Assembly (NCBI RefSeq): GCF_000720135.1
Contig: NZ_JOIU01000001.1
Span: forward strand, 313,391-377,390
DNA length: 64,000 nt
Origin: Streptomyces sp. NRRL S-1022
GTDB lineage: Bacteria > Actinomycetota > Actinomycetes > Streptomycetales > Streptomycetaceae
Direction of reading: 5' to 3'
This document shows, one piece after another, positions 34,612-43,190 of this stretch (position 1 is its first letter; every line of letters begins with the position of its first letter). Under the pieces are notes generated by a model that was given only the letters and a program-made list of their open reading frames with translations, did no database searches and was not told the DNA's origin. A program made the position numbers and the translations under genes.

Positions 34612-35247
34612 GTGAGCCGCGGGCAGACGGAAACTCTTGACGAGAAGCACCAGCGCTTGCTGGAAGCTTTCGTGTTGAGGGCCCGCAGGGTGGAGGAGCA
34701 TTCGCTGGCCGCCGACTGGGACGCCCTTGTCGAGCTGACCCGCATGAGCATCAACGTCCGTGTCGACCGCGGTGAGGTCCGGATCTCGTACGAGCTCCCG
34801 CCCGAGGAAGTGGTCGAATCTGCGGCAGCGCGTATCAGGCCAATACTGCTGGAGCAGGAGGACTGTTTCCACATGAAGGCGCTCTCGGCTCTGGGCTACA
34901 CCTGTCGAGCAGCGCCGCAAGATGCGGCGTGGATACGGGCCGCACGCGCTGAGTGGCGGACACGGGTGAGCCCCTCCACGCGCGACGAATCCGGCTATTG
35001 GGTCATGGTCGCTGACACGTCCACGGGCGAAGAGCGTGACCTCGATGCGCATGGGCTGGCCATGGCCTGGATCTACGGAGACGTGGTGCATCACGACCCA
35101 GAGCGACGCAAGGAAGGCGATACCTTCGGACTGCGCGACCGGTTTCGCGCCGCTGTGCCCCTGGTGGCCTGGGCGATGGTCGGCACGATCGAACTGCGGG
35201 CCGACGAGGACGCGTTCGTGCAGCGGCGTGTCCAGACCAGCCGTTAA
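34612..35247 (+). CDS. Unrecognised protein, possibly 3'-truncated
   Basis: 211 residues from the GTG at 34612, with GAGGGGGA just upstream. Visible stretches: EKHQRLLEAFVLRARRVEEH, DRGEVRISYELPPEEVVESA, RIRPILLEQEDCFHMKALSA and VAWAMVGTIELRADEDAF. No known domain. Its last 14 codons lie on the strand opposite the conserved end of the TnsA-like relic (WHGRLTAGLDTPLHERVLV), so the original C-terminus may have been replaced when the two were joined. Confidence 0.5.
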   Translation: MSRGQTETLDEKHQRLLEAFVLRARRVEEHSLAADWDALVELTRMSINVRVDRGEVRISYELPPEEVVESAAARIRPILLEQEDCFHMKALSALGYTCRAAPQDAAWIRAARAEWRTRVSPSTRDESGYWVMVADTSTGEERDLDAHGLAMAWIYGDVVHHDPERRKEGDTFGLRDRFRAAVPLVAWAMVGTIELRADEDAFVQRRVQTSR

Positions 35248-35964
35248 CCGGCCGTGCCACAGGGCGTGGAACACGCAGGGAAGGACTTCGATCGGGTCGC
35301 CGACCGTTTCGGTGCCCTCGATTCGCGGCCGTGGCCGCGTGAACGCCTCGACGACCGCTGCCGCCAGACTGGGGCGGCCGGCGTTGCGGGGGTGGCGGTA
35401 GCCGGCCAGCCATTTCAGGTTGGCGGCCAGCACGTCGTCGAGCGGTGCCAGGCGCTGGTAGGTCCAGCCGATGTGCGCGCACGCCTGCGCGACCGCCTCG
35501 GCGGCGCCCCGGGCGCGTTCCCCGCCCGCGTCGGGGTGGCTGGGGCAGTCGGCGAGCAGTGCGGTGCCGTCGGCACGGCGGGCGAAGAGCTGCGGCACCC
35601 AGGAACGGACCTGCCCGCGTGGATCACGCCACAGCAGCCGTACCGGCCGTCCCGCCAGGCCCGTCACGTCCGCGTCGCGGTCCAGGACCATCAGATGGGC
35701 GCGCATCGCGTTCGATCCCGCGGCCACGTGCCTGCCGGTGCTCGCCGACCACCACAGGCCCGGTCCCCAGCGCCGCCCCGGGATTACCGGGAACGCCGAT
35801 ACCGGCGGCAGGTCCTCGAACGCCACGGTCATGGCGGCATCCGCCCACCGCTGCTGCACAGGGCGCCCCACCGGGTCGAGGAACACCGCCTCGAACCCGC
35901 CGCCCTGGTCCACGCCCGCCCGCCCTGCCCGGCTCCGGGGCCGGGCTGCTCCTGTGCTGGTCAC
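35203..35964 (-). pseudogene. TnsA-like heteromeric transposase endonuclease, end lost
   Basis: Sequence from GGFEAVFLDPVGRPVQQRWA through GLWWSASTGRHVAAGSNAMR, LMVLDRDADVTGLAGRPVRL, FARRADGTALLADCPSHPDA, QACAHIGWTYQRLAPLDDVL, ANLKWLAGYRHPRNAG and VFHALWHGRLTAGLD matches the TnsA-like subunit of actinobacterial Tn7-like elements. The Asp-containing ADC-type strand is in place of the PD-(D/E)xK core; I cannot confirm all catalytic residues. After 35203 the frame runs on to 34579 as antisense of another gene, so the natural end is gone. No TnsB-type integrase is adjacent. Confidence 0.6.
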
Positions 35965-36073
35965 CCGCGCCAGCCAAGCCGCTCCCGCCGGTGCACACCG
36001 CTGTTTTCAGTGTTTCTGCCACGAACGAGTGCCGTATCGGCTAACAGCCGACTCGGCCCTCACCTCATCGCGC

Positions 36074-36793
36074 TCAGCCGCCGTTGTCCCGGCCGTCCGC
36101 GGTCAGCATCTCCCGGAGTACCTCGACGGGCATGTCCACCCACCGGGCCACCTCCTGAAGGGGCACCCCGCCGTTCACCGCCGCCAGAGCGGTCCGCTTC
36201 CAGGCGTTCTCGATCAGGCCGGCACTGTGACCGAGGCCGCGCAGCAGCCGCCGGGCGACATCGGCGGTCGGACCGCTGTGCACCCCGCGCAGCTGCAGCA
36301 GCTGCTCCTGGACGCTGTCGAGCGTGCTGGTGATCAGCATCCGCTGCTCGGCGGGCACCGCAGCCCGCCACATCGTTCCCGAGCCGGGTGCCTTCTTCTC
36401 CTTGCCCAGGACCCGCAGCTGGCCGGCCATGGTCGCGGCCTGGTGTTCCTGCCGCAGCCACCACGGGTCGTTGCCGTACCCGGGCGGCCCGCCGGCGCCG
36501 CGGCGAAGACGGATGACGCTGCCCATCCACGCCAAAAGCGGCCCGCCGTGGTCCGCCGCGGCCAGCGGCCCCAGCCATGGCCAGTCCAGCCGGACCCACC
36601 CCGCCGCTCCGAAGCGGTCCAGACTCATGGCGGCAAATGATCGGTCCTCCTGATACGAGAGCACCATCACGGAGTCGCCGACGGCCTCCAGGAGAGCCGC
36701 GATCGCCCCCCCGCTGTATCCCGTACATCTCGCTGGCGCCCACGCTGCTCCTACCGTTCCCTCTGCACCTGAACGGCACCGAGTACCGTTCAA
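36074..36793 (-). CDS. Unrecognised protein with possible C-terminal HTH
   Basis: Up to 239 residues. The start is unclear: the frame opens at a TTG at 36793, and a G-run near 36710 suggests that the first ~30 residues may come from a frameshift. Conserved-looking blocks: AIAALLEAVGDSVMVLSYQE, AAMSLDRFGAAGWVRLDWPW, LLAWMGSVIRLRRG, RMLITSTLDSVQEQLLQLRG and VPLQEVARWVDMPVEVLREM, the last like a helix-turn-helix. It lies just upstream of the TnsA-like relic on the same strand and may belong to the same element. Confidence 0.5.
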   Translation of the reverse strand: MNGTRCRSGAEGTVGAAWAPARCTGYSGGAIAALLEAVGDSVMVLSYQEDRSFAAMSLDRFGAAGWVRLDWPWLGPLAAADHGGPLLAWMGSVIRLRRGAGGPPGYGNDPWWLRQEHQAATMAGQLRVLGKEKKAPGSGTMWRAAVPAEQRMLITSTLDSVQEQLLQLRGVHSGPTADVARRLLRGLGHSAGLIENAWKRTALAAVNGGVPLQEVARWVDMPVEVLREMLTADGRDNGG

Positions 36794-36921
36794 CCCCGCC
36801 CCCCGCCCCCGGCCGTCTTTCGCGGATCCTCATCAGCTCCGGGGCGGACCGGTCTCAGAGCTCCCACCAGAGGTCGATGTTCGGGTGGACTCTCTCGCGC
36901 AGACAGCTTGAGTGCGAGTAG

Positions 36922-37332
36922 GCCCGCTGCCGTACATCACCGCCTCGCACCGGGTCGACAGCACCAAGCCTGACCTGCGTCGCTGCACTGTCCTGGTCGA
37001 TCGACGATCTGGAAGCAGAAGCAACAGGTGGGGTTCAGGTTCAAGATGCCCTCTCACGTGGCCGGGACAACGGCGCCGACCACGCCGTCCAGCAGACGGG
37101 CACCCGCGGCCAAGAGATAGCCGAGCTGGGCCGCCATATCTTCGTCGCCGACGTCAAAGGCCGACGGCTCTTCGAACTCGGCGTCTGCATTGAGATCGGC
37201 TACGCCGCCGCCCGCGGCGTCGTCCTACTGACCGACTTCCAGGACTACTCCGCCACCTCAGACGGCTCCCGCACCTACTGCGGCACCGCGCGGTCCTTCT
37301 GGGGGACACCGCTGCTCTCGGGAGCGGGGTAG
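36922..37332 (+). pseudogene. Nucleoside 2-deoxyribosyltransferase-like relic
   Basis: A frame without a start codon gives QEIAELGRHIFVADVKGRRL, FELGVCIEIGYAAARGVVLL, TDFQDYSATSDG. The D...F-E-x-G...E-I-G-Y-A-A-A-x-G pattern resembles the nucleotide-binding core of nucleoside 2-deoxyribosyltransferases. The N-terminus is in at least one other frame or lost. The end overlaps the opposite HTH gene. Confidence 0.4.
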
Positions 37333-37553
37333 AGCACGGCGAGCTGTTCCAGCAGGCGCTCGTACGCCTCCCGCTCCGGCGGCCGCGGCTCGGTCCTGCC
37401 GGACTCCCATGCGCCGACGGTCGCTCGCCGCACCTTCAGTGAGGCGGCCACCTCCTCCAGGGTGAGTGCGTGAGCCTGGCGCACCCGCCTGCGCTCCGCT
37501 GGCGGCGGCAGTGGGGACCGGGACGCGACCAGCGCGTCAACAGCATCAAACAA
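37275..37553 (-). CDS. XRE-type HTH protein, possibly a Tap-like N-terminal fragment
   Basis: 92 residues. After PPPAERRRVRQAHALTLEEV, a helix-turn-helix reads AASLKVRRATVGAWESGRTE, then PRPPEREAYERLLEQLA. This HTH arrangement is shared, to my recollection, by the N-terminus of telomere-associated (Tap-like) and related Streptomyces proteins, which are much longer. The frame stops soon after the HTH. It may be a free-standing small regulator or the stub of a larger gene. Confidence 0.55.
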   Translation of the reverse strand: MFDAVDALVASRSPLPPPAERRRVRQAHALTLEEVAASLKVRRATVGAWESGRTEPRPPEREAYERLLEQLAVLYPAPESSGVPQKDRAVPQ

Positions 37554-37834
37554 CTCAGACAGGGCACACCTCCACCCTCACCTTAACCATGAAGCGAACA
37601 TATCGCGTACACATCACGTGCATAGAGCGGGCTAATAGCGTACGGGGTGATAGATTCCGCGAAGGCCTACCGACCGTCCGCTTCCTGTGATGCCGTCGCT
37701 CCGAGCGGCCCGACCAGCCGGGCGCCTGGGAGACCTTCCAGGCCTCCCTCGCCCTGATACCTGACGGACCCCGCATGACCTCAGACGTTGCACAGCGCCG
37801 GCCGTCCCCGCGCCAGGCCAACGCCGTCTGCGCT

Positions 37835-38993
37835 GCGCCGCCGGAGAGGGTGCGTGAGCTGCGGCGGTTATGGCTTGCGAGGTTGACGATGTCGAAGTTG
37901 TCGGCGAACCCAGCCGTCCGCCGGACAGTTGCTGCAGCAGCTCGCTGCCGTGTGCGAGCAGCGCGCGGGTCCGAAGGTCGGTGAGGTGACCGGGAACTTT
38001 TCCGTCCGTCAGGTGTGCGGCCACGGTCTGCCATGCGGCTTTCTGGCGCTGTCCGGCGTCGATCGCGGCCATGAGGCGGTCCTTGTGCGGGATCTGGGAC
38101 AGGGCGTCCTGTTCTTCCTGGAGCGCGCGGGCGGCCTCGCTGCGGAGCGTGCCAGCCTGGCTGGTCAGGCCGTCCAGGAGTTCGGGGTCCAGGGGATCCG
38201 GCGGCGATGCTGGGGTAGGTGGAGGCCAGTGCGTCAGCGTGTACGGCAAGCTGTGCAACCAGGTCTGCCACGGCCGCCCGTGCGACGGTTTCATGCTCGT
38301 CAAGGGATGCCAGTAGCCGCGTGGTGACCGTTTCCAGGGCGGCTGCGTACTCCGGCGTGGCTGTTGCATCACCGGTGCTGTGAGGGCGGGGAGTGCCGGG
38401 CGCTGTCCTTCCTCGAGCAGTTCGGCTGCGCTGCGCGCGCTGTCTGCCCACCGGTGCAGTCCGGCCTCCAGTCGGTGCAGGGGTTCGGTGACCTCATAGC
38501 GTCTGCGCTCGGCAAGTTGCTCCCGCTCGGCCAGGAGCGATTGCAGCAGCGTGCGCAGTTCCCTGTGCCGTTCGGCCAGTTCCTCGTGGCGGTCCTGTTT
38601 CTGCCGGACGGCCTGGGCGGCCTCCAGATCATGTGCCGTCGGGAGGGCGGGCTGCTGGGGAAGATGCGCGCGGATCGGCCCGGGCAGAGCGGACAGGCTT
38701 GCCAGGACATTGCACCGCTCTTCCGACAGACGGTGCTGGGCCTGCTGTGCTTGCGTGCGGCTCCGGTCCGCCGCGCGGGTGTCCGCCGCCAGCGAGGCAC
38801 GCTCGGCGGCCAGGGAGGTCTCTGCCTGCGTCAGCTCGGTTCGGCCGGCGGCGACTGTCTCCTGCTGTTGCGTGACCCGGTCACGGGGCTCGCTGAGCAG
38901 CGTGACCAACGCCTTCTCCCGGTGGTCCGCCGGTGTGGCGGGGTCGGCGAGGACGAAGAAGGCGGCCGCGGCGGCGTCCTCCACCTCCTCCAC
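37835..38993 (-). pseudogene. SbcC/SMC-like ATPase, C-terminal coiled-coil relic
   Basis: The N-terminal visible part (VEDAAAAAFFVLADPATPAD, a long Glu/Gln/Arg coiled-coil, LRTLLQSLLAEREQLAERRR) is in one frame. A segment near 38370-38200 (ALETVTTRLLASLDEHETVA) is in a second. The frame then returns to the first (RTRALLAHGSELLQQLSGGR) and shifts again to GFADNFDIVNLASHNRRSSR, TLSGG. The ABC signature LSGG is reached, but Walker B is absent because the gene is cut at about 37840. At least three frameshifts. It is unrelated in sequence to the intact jetC. Confidence 0.65.
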
Positions 38994-39000
38994 GGCTGGG

Positions 39001-39487
39001 TCAGTGGCTGAGCAACCTGTGCCGCCGCTCCAGCCTGAGCGGCGTGAGCGGTGAGCAGCGCTGGACGAGCTCAGTGTGCGATCTACAGCGCCTCGACTGT
39101 CTCCTGGCCGCCACAGCGGCCTGATGGGTGCGCTGCAGGCGCTGCCTGCGGATGCTGCTTGCAGAATTGGCCGGATCCGTCATCGGACAGCTGGATCAAA
39201 TATTGTCCCACCATCCTGCCCTGAGCGAACGGGTGCGAGGCCTCGCCTTAACCGACTGCCCAGGTGAGACACAGCTTCGCCATCCTCACGCGGTGAGGAA
39301 TGCCAGCAGGTTCGGCCCGCCCCATGCCTCTCCGGGAAATGCGCCTGCAGCCGCGACTGCAGGTCCCACACTGTCCTGAACTGCTCTCTATTCGAAGCAA
39401 GTTGAAGTCTCAGGGATGATCGGTTGTCAGTGCCGGCCGTCAGCATGTCAGTGATTGCGGGGGACACACGATCACTGGGAGGACCAC
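39001..39487. other. No convincing gene; one short coding-like scrap
   Basis: A plus-strand stretch around 39150-39260 reads MLLAELAGSVIGQLDQILSH, then PALSERVRGLALTDCP. It looks protein-like but ends in noise and has no recognisable domain. The remainder should include the promoter of the small protein/Mrr pair. Confidence 0.35.
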
Positions 39488-39838
39488 ATGCCATTTGTCC
39501 GGCCGTACGTGCGCTCCGATGGGACGCCAGTACGCGGACACTCCCGATGGGCGCCGGGCGCGCGCAGGGAGATGACCATCTTCGCTCTATTCGGCTTGGC
39601 CGTGTTCGGCTTTGGCCATACCTCGACGGCGAACGGAACGGACAGCGCACCGCGCCGGCCGGCTGTGACCTCCCCGATCCGCTTGGATCACCATGCCGGC
39701 AGTACCTCAAGGGATGCCATGCCGCGCCCAACCGTGTCGTACCCGATCAAGTTCGACGCTCCCGAGCCGAGGAAGCCGGCACCTCAGCCGATGGTCTCGT
39801 ACCCGATCGACTTCTCCACCCTGAGGGCTGAGCGATGA
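39488..39838 (+). CDS. Small partner protein upstream of Mrr-like endonuclease
   Basis: 116 residues from the ATG at 39488, with GGGAGGACC just upstream. It starts MPFVRPYVRSDGTPVRGHSR, a pattern seen in small bacterial proteins encoded near nucleases and plasmid genes. One hydrophobic segment (MTIFALFGLAVFGFG) may enter the membrane. The C-terminal half carries three similar short units: VTSPIRLDH, VSYPIKFDA and VSYPIDFST. The last bases overlap the next gene (ATGA). A role as partner or regulator of the membrane nuclease is inferred only from coupling. Confidence 0.6.
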   Translation: MPFVRPYVRSDGTPVRGHSRWAPGARREMTIFALFGLAVFGFGHTSTANGTDSAPRRPAVTSPIRLDHHAGSTSRDAMPRPTVSYPIKFDAPEPRKPAPQPMVSYPIDFSTLRAER

Positions 39839-40521
39839 CCCGGCGCCCTCCGGCCAGGCGGCGGACCACCAGCCGCACCAGCCGCCAGAAGGGCGGGCAA
39901 TCCGTCCTCCCGGCCGCCGCCGCAGCGGTCGTGATCACAGTGATGGTGGTCGAATGGCTCCTCGCCCACTGGTGGCTGCTGCTGATGGGAGCCGTCCTTG
40001 CGATTGTGGGCGGCTTGTGGTGGTGGCAGGAGCGGACGCAGCGCGTGGAGCAGGAACGGGCCAGGGCGCGGGCACTGCGCTATCAGCTGGGGCAGCTGGA
40101 TGTGCTGTCTCACCGGCAGTTCGAGTACGCGATCCGTGATCTGATGCACCGGGACGGTTGCAGCGATGCCGTCCAGGTCGGTGGACGGGGTGATCTGGGA
40201 GCGGATGTGAAAGCGACCGATCCGCTGGGGCGGCGTTGGGTGATCCAGTGCAAGCACCGCCGCAACGGTGCCCAGGGCGCACCGGTGGGCACCCCGGAGC
40301 TGCAGGTGCTCAACGGGACAGGCCGCCCGGTCCACAAGGGTGATGTCGTGTTGATGGTGACCAATGGCAGGATCACCGAGCCCGGCCGCGTTTTCGCCCG
40401 TCAGCAGCGGCTGCACCTCGTCGACCGCCAGCTGCTGGCGTCATGGGCCGCAGGTTCGAGGCCGCTGTGGGAGCTGCTGCCTGCTCTCCCGGCGCCTCGC
40501 AGGCCGTCACATCTCTCCTGA
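39835..40521 (+). CDS. Membrane-anchored Mrr-like restriction endonuclease
   Basis: 228 residues. An Arg-rich N-terminus precedes two hydrophobic helices (about residues 25-63), then an Mrr_cat domain. This has SHRQFEYAIRDLMHRDG with Glu97, GGRGDLGADVKA with Asp124 and WVIQCKHRR with Gln138 and Lys140, the D...QxK variant of the PD-(D/E)xK nuclease site. Type IV enzymes of this family cut modified foreign DNA. The membrane anchor suggests DNA is met at entry. It is coupled to the small gene upstream and sits 1.1 kb before the Wadjet-type operon, so it probably belongs to the same defence island. Confidence 0.82.
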   Translation: MTRRPPARRRTTSRTSRQKGGQSVLPAAAAAVVITVMVVEWLLAHWWLLLMGAVLAIVGGLWWWQERTQRVEQERARARALRYQLGQLDVLSHRQFEYAIRDLMHRDGCSDAVQVGGRGDLGADVKATDPLGRRWVIQCKHRRNGAQGAPVGTPELQVLNGTGRPVHKGDVVLMVTNGRITEPGRVFARQQRLHLVDRQLLASWAAGSRPLWELLPALPAPRRPSHLS

Positions 40522-40735
40522 GCCCGGCCTCCACCAGGCACTCGGCACCCCGGAGCGGGCACGAGCCATAGTACTCCTGCCCCAGGGTGCTGCCGCAGTG
40601 CGGATCAGGCCGTCACTGGCATGGGCACGCAGCGAGCGGATCCGCAGCTGCGCGGCAACCCGCGCAGCTGGCCAGCGGTCCTTTCGTGATTGCGATCTCC
40701 TCACGCAGGTCGAGGACTGTCGGCTCCGAGTGCGG

Positions 40736-41045
40736 TCAGTGAAGCGTGTCGATGGCCTGGGTGATCAGAGCTCGGGCCTCGGCTCCGTAGACGGCCGCGC
40801 TGCGCAGCTGTTCGAACGCCGTAAGGTAGAGGGCGATTTCGTCCGGCTGTGTGATCCGTACGCGTGCGGAGACGAGTTCGACGCTGACGAGACGGTCGTC
40901 GTAGACGTGGAACGTCTCGCGAGGCCACTGGTGACGGGAGGGGGATGCCGTGGGGATGATCCCGACGGAGACCTGGGGGAGGGCACCTGCGGTCAGGAGG
41001 TAGCCGAGCCCGGGCGGCCCGACACCGGGCGGAGCGGTCGAACAT
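40736..41045 (-). pseudogene. DUF5753-domain C-terminal remnant of an XRE regulator
   Basis: The frame reads YLLTAGALPQVSVGIIPTAS, ETFHVYDDRLVSVELVSARV, ITQPDEIALYLTAFEQLRSA and AVYGAEARALITQAIDTL. This is the end of the DUF5753 ligand domain that follows an XRE HTH in hundreds of Streptomyces regulators. The HTH and most of the domain are missing. Confidence 0.75.
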
Positions 41046-41050
41046 AACAA

Positions 41051-41624
41051 TCGCCGATCGGACTTCCCCCGGCGCGGTGCCTGCTGCGCTCCTCATCCGA
41101 GGTGGTGTTAACCGGCCTGAATGATCTTCTGCAGGCAATCGTGGCCATAAAGATCAGCTAGTGGAATTCGAACGAGTAGGCGAATTCCTTGTCAGGGTAT
41201 GGATGTTCATTATTCCGCGGGGAGGGGGTGGCCGGTCTCTCGTGAGGATATGACTTGATTTCGGCTACTGCCGACAGGCCGAATCGGCCCCGCCTTGTGA
41301 TGGTGTGACTCCTTGCCGTCGCAGATCTCGAGCACGTCAGATTCCGCGTTTTCGCAGTTCAGGCAAGTCTTGCTGGACCTCTTCCCCTGGGTGGTACAGG
41401 GCACGAACCGGTCCGTGCACCGTTCTTGAATCCAGTGCACTGGCTGAGGCGAATAGCGCAGGTTCAAGTCATTGACGAGTGCCGGATCCCCTTGATTTCC
41501 GGTTCTTCCCGGCGGCGTTGTCAGTGGCGGCATCTAGCTTTCATGAAGGGCTCGGAAGCAGAGAGCGGCACCATTTTGCCGGTCCCCTTCACCGAGCGTC
41601 ACGGTGCCGTCGTGTGCAGGGGAG
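41051..41624. other. Leader region of the Wadjet-type operon
   Basis: About 570 bases of lower GC than the surroundings. A minus-strand frame (41210-41533) with SKTCLNCENAESDVLEICDG has no recognised domain. The jet promoter should lie here; TTGTCA/TATGGA near 41187-41207 is a weak candidate only. Confidence 0.4.
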
Positions 41625-43190
41625 ATGGTGTTGCGTTCGCGTAGGTGGTGGCAGGAGGTCGTACCGGAGGACTGGTACGTGTTCGGGACGCCCGAGGGCC
41701 TCGTCAAGGAGCGCTACCTTGCGCTGCTGGCCGCTTTGGAGGAGCTGTCCACGCGGGGGCCGATGGCGACACTGTCGGACATCTCCGCACAACTGAGGGC
41801 GGTTGGCTACCACGACCCGCTGCCGGAATCTGAACTGCGTTCTTTGCTGGACCAGTTGCTGTCTTGGCATTTCGCCGAGCCGTTTCACGACTACGCGGCT
41901 CCGCTGCGCAGCCTGCAAGGCCTGTCGGCGCGCGAGGAGGCGTGGGCGCTGACCCAACGGGGACGCGGGGTGGTGGCCGCCGTGCGTACCGCGGTCGTCG
42001 ACGTCGTACGCGCCCTTCAGCTGCCCAGCCGCCTTCTGGACGGAGTTCAGGACACGCTGCGCGAGATCCTCGACCACCTGAAGGAGGATCACGGCCGGCT
42101 GCCGGGTGACCTGGAGAACGTTCGCACCCGCATCGACGAACTGCAGCGGGTGACGGCCGACTTCTACGCGGCACTGGCGAAGATGGTGCAGTCCGACGTC
42201 ACGGACAACGACGTGTTCGGCGAGAACCGCGACCGCGTCGTCGAAGCCCTGCGCCAGTTCCCCCGTGAATACGGACGCGGCCTCCCACGCGTCGAGAGGG
42301 CCCTCGCCGAGCTACGCACGGCTGGGTTGGCCCGCACAGTGGAAGCCGCTGTCGAGCACGCAGGTCTCCTGGACGCCGCGGACCAGCAGCACTGGGTCGA
42401 CGAACGCATCCGCCGCCTGAACGATCTGGAGGCCTGGTTCGAACCGGACGGCACGGTGCACCGGCTGATCGACTCGGCCAGTGGCGCCGTGCACACTCTG
42501 CTGGTCGCCATCGACCGCCGCTACATGGCCCGTCGGCGTGGCAGCGACCTGGGCGTCGATTTCAGAGCCCTCGCCTACAGCCTGTACCGCCAGCCGGACG
42601 ACACTGAGGCTCGCCGCGTGTACGCGGCCGCCTTTGGGGACTGGCCCGCCTGGCACGCCGTCATCGGCGCCGCCGAGGAGGACGTCGCCCACGGCACGCC
42701 CGCCCAGTCCGGCGCCGGCCGTCACCAGGTCGAGGTGACCTTGCGGGAACACGAGCGGCACGGGCGCACCACGGGGCGCCCCCGCAAAGTGCCCGACACC
42801 ACCGCCGACCGGGCCGCGGCCCACGCCCAGGCACAGGCAGCCGCACAGCGTCGCCGCCGTCTCGCCGCGCTGCTGGCCACCGACGGCGAGGTCGGCCTCG
42901 AATACCTTGGCCAACTGCCGTTTGAGGCGGCGCTGATTCTGCTCAACGCCGTCGAGGTCGCGCTCACCCAGTACCACCCGCAGGACGGAGTGGGGCGGGC
43001 CACCGTCGACGAGGCCGGCCTGGACGTCACGGTCAGGCCTGGCTGGCCCGACACCACTGTCACCGTCGAACTGGCCGAAGGACGCCTGTCCGGGCCTGAC
43101 CTTCGGCTGTCGGTCACCCCCCAGGACAACACATCCTCTCCCCGCCGCCCAGCCGAGCACGCGGCAGGGCCCAACTGGAGCGTGGCATGA
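41625..43190 (+). CDS. jetA: JetA-type subunit (DUF2397/TIGR02677) of Wadjet-type system
   Basis: 521 residues from the ATG at 41625. GTG 41604 and TTG 41631 are alternatives, because the GGGGAG ribosome site abuts the ATG. Features: EDWYVFGTPEGLVKERYLAL, ALTQRGRGVVAAVRTAVVDV, LREILDHLKEDHGRLPGDLE, DVTDNDVFGENRDRVVEALR and RRGSDLGVDFRALAYSLYRQ; a long helical protein with no catalytic motif. This fits the kleisin-partner-like (MukF/kleisin analogue) JetA family annotated as TIGR02677/DUF2397. It overlaps the next gene by ATGA. Position and order (A-B-C-D) support the call more than any single motif does. Confidence 0.8.
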   Translation: MVLRSRRWWQEVVPEDWYVFGTPEGLVKERYLALLAALEELSTRGPMATLSDISAQLRAVGYHDPLPESELRSLLDQLLSWHFAEPFHDYAAPLRSLQGLSAREEAWALTQRGRGVVAAVRTAVVDVVRALQLPSRLLDGVQDTLREILDHLKEDHGRLPGDLENVRTRIDELQRVTADFYAALAKMVQSDVTDNDVFGENRDRVVEALRQFPREYGRGLPRVERALAELRTAGLARTVEAAVEHAGLLDAADQQHWVDERIRRLNDLEAWFEPDGTVHRLIDSASGAVHTLLVAIDRRYMARRRGSDLGVDFRALAYSLYRQPDDTEARRVYAAAFGDWPAWHAVIGAAEEDVAHGTPAQSGAGRHQVEVTLREHERHGRTTGRPRKVPDTTADRAAAHAQAQAAAQRRRRLAALLATDGEVGLEYLGQLPFEAALILLNAVEVALTQYHPQDGVGRATVDEAGLDVTVRPGWPDTTVTVELAEGRLSGPDLRLSVTPQDNTSSPRRPAEHAAGPNWSVA

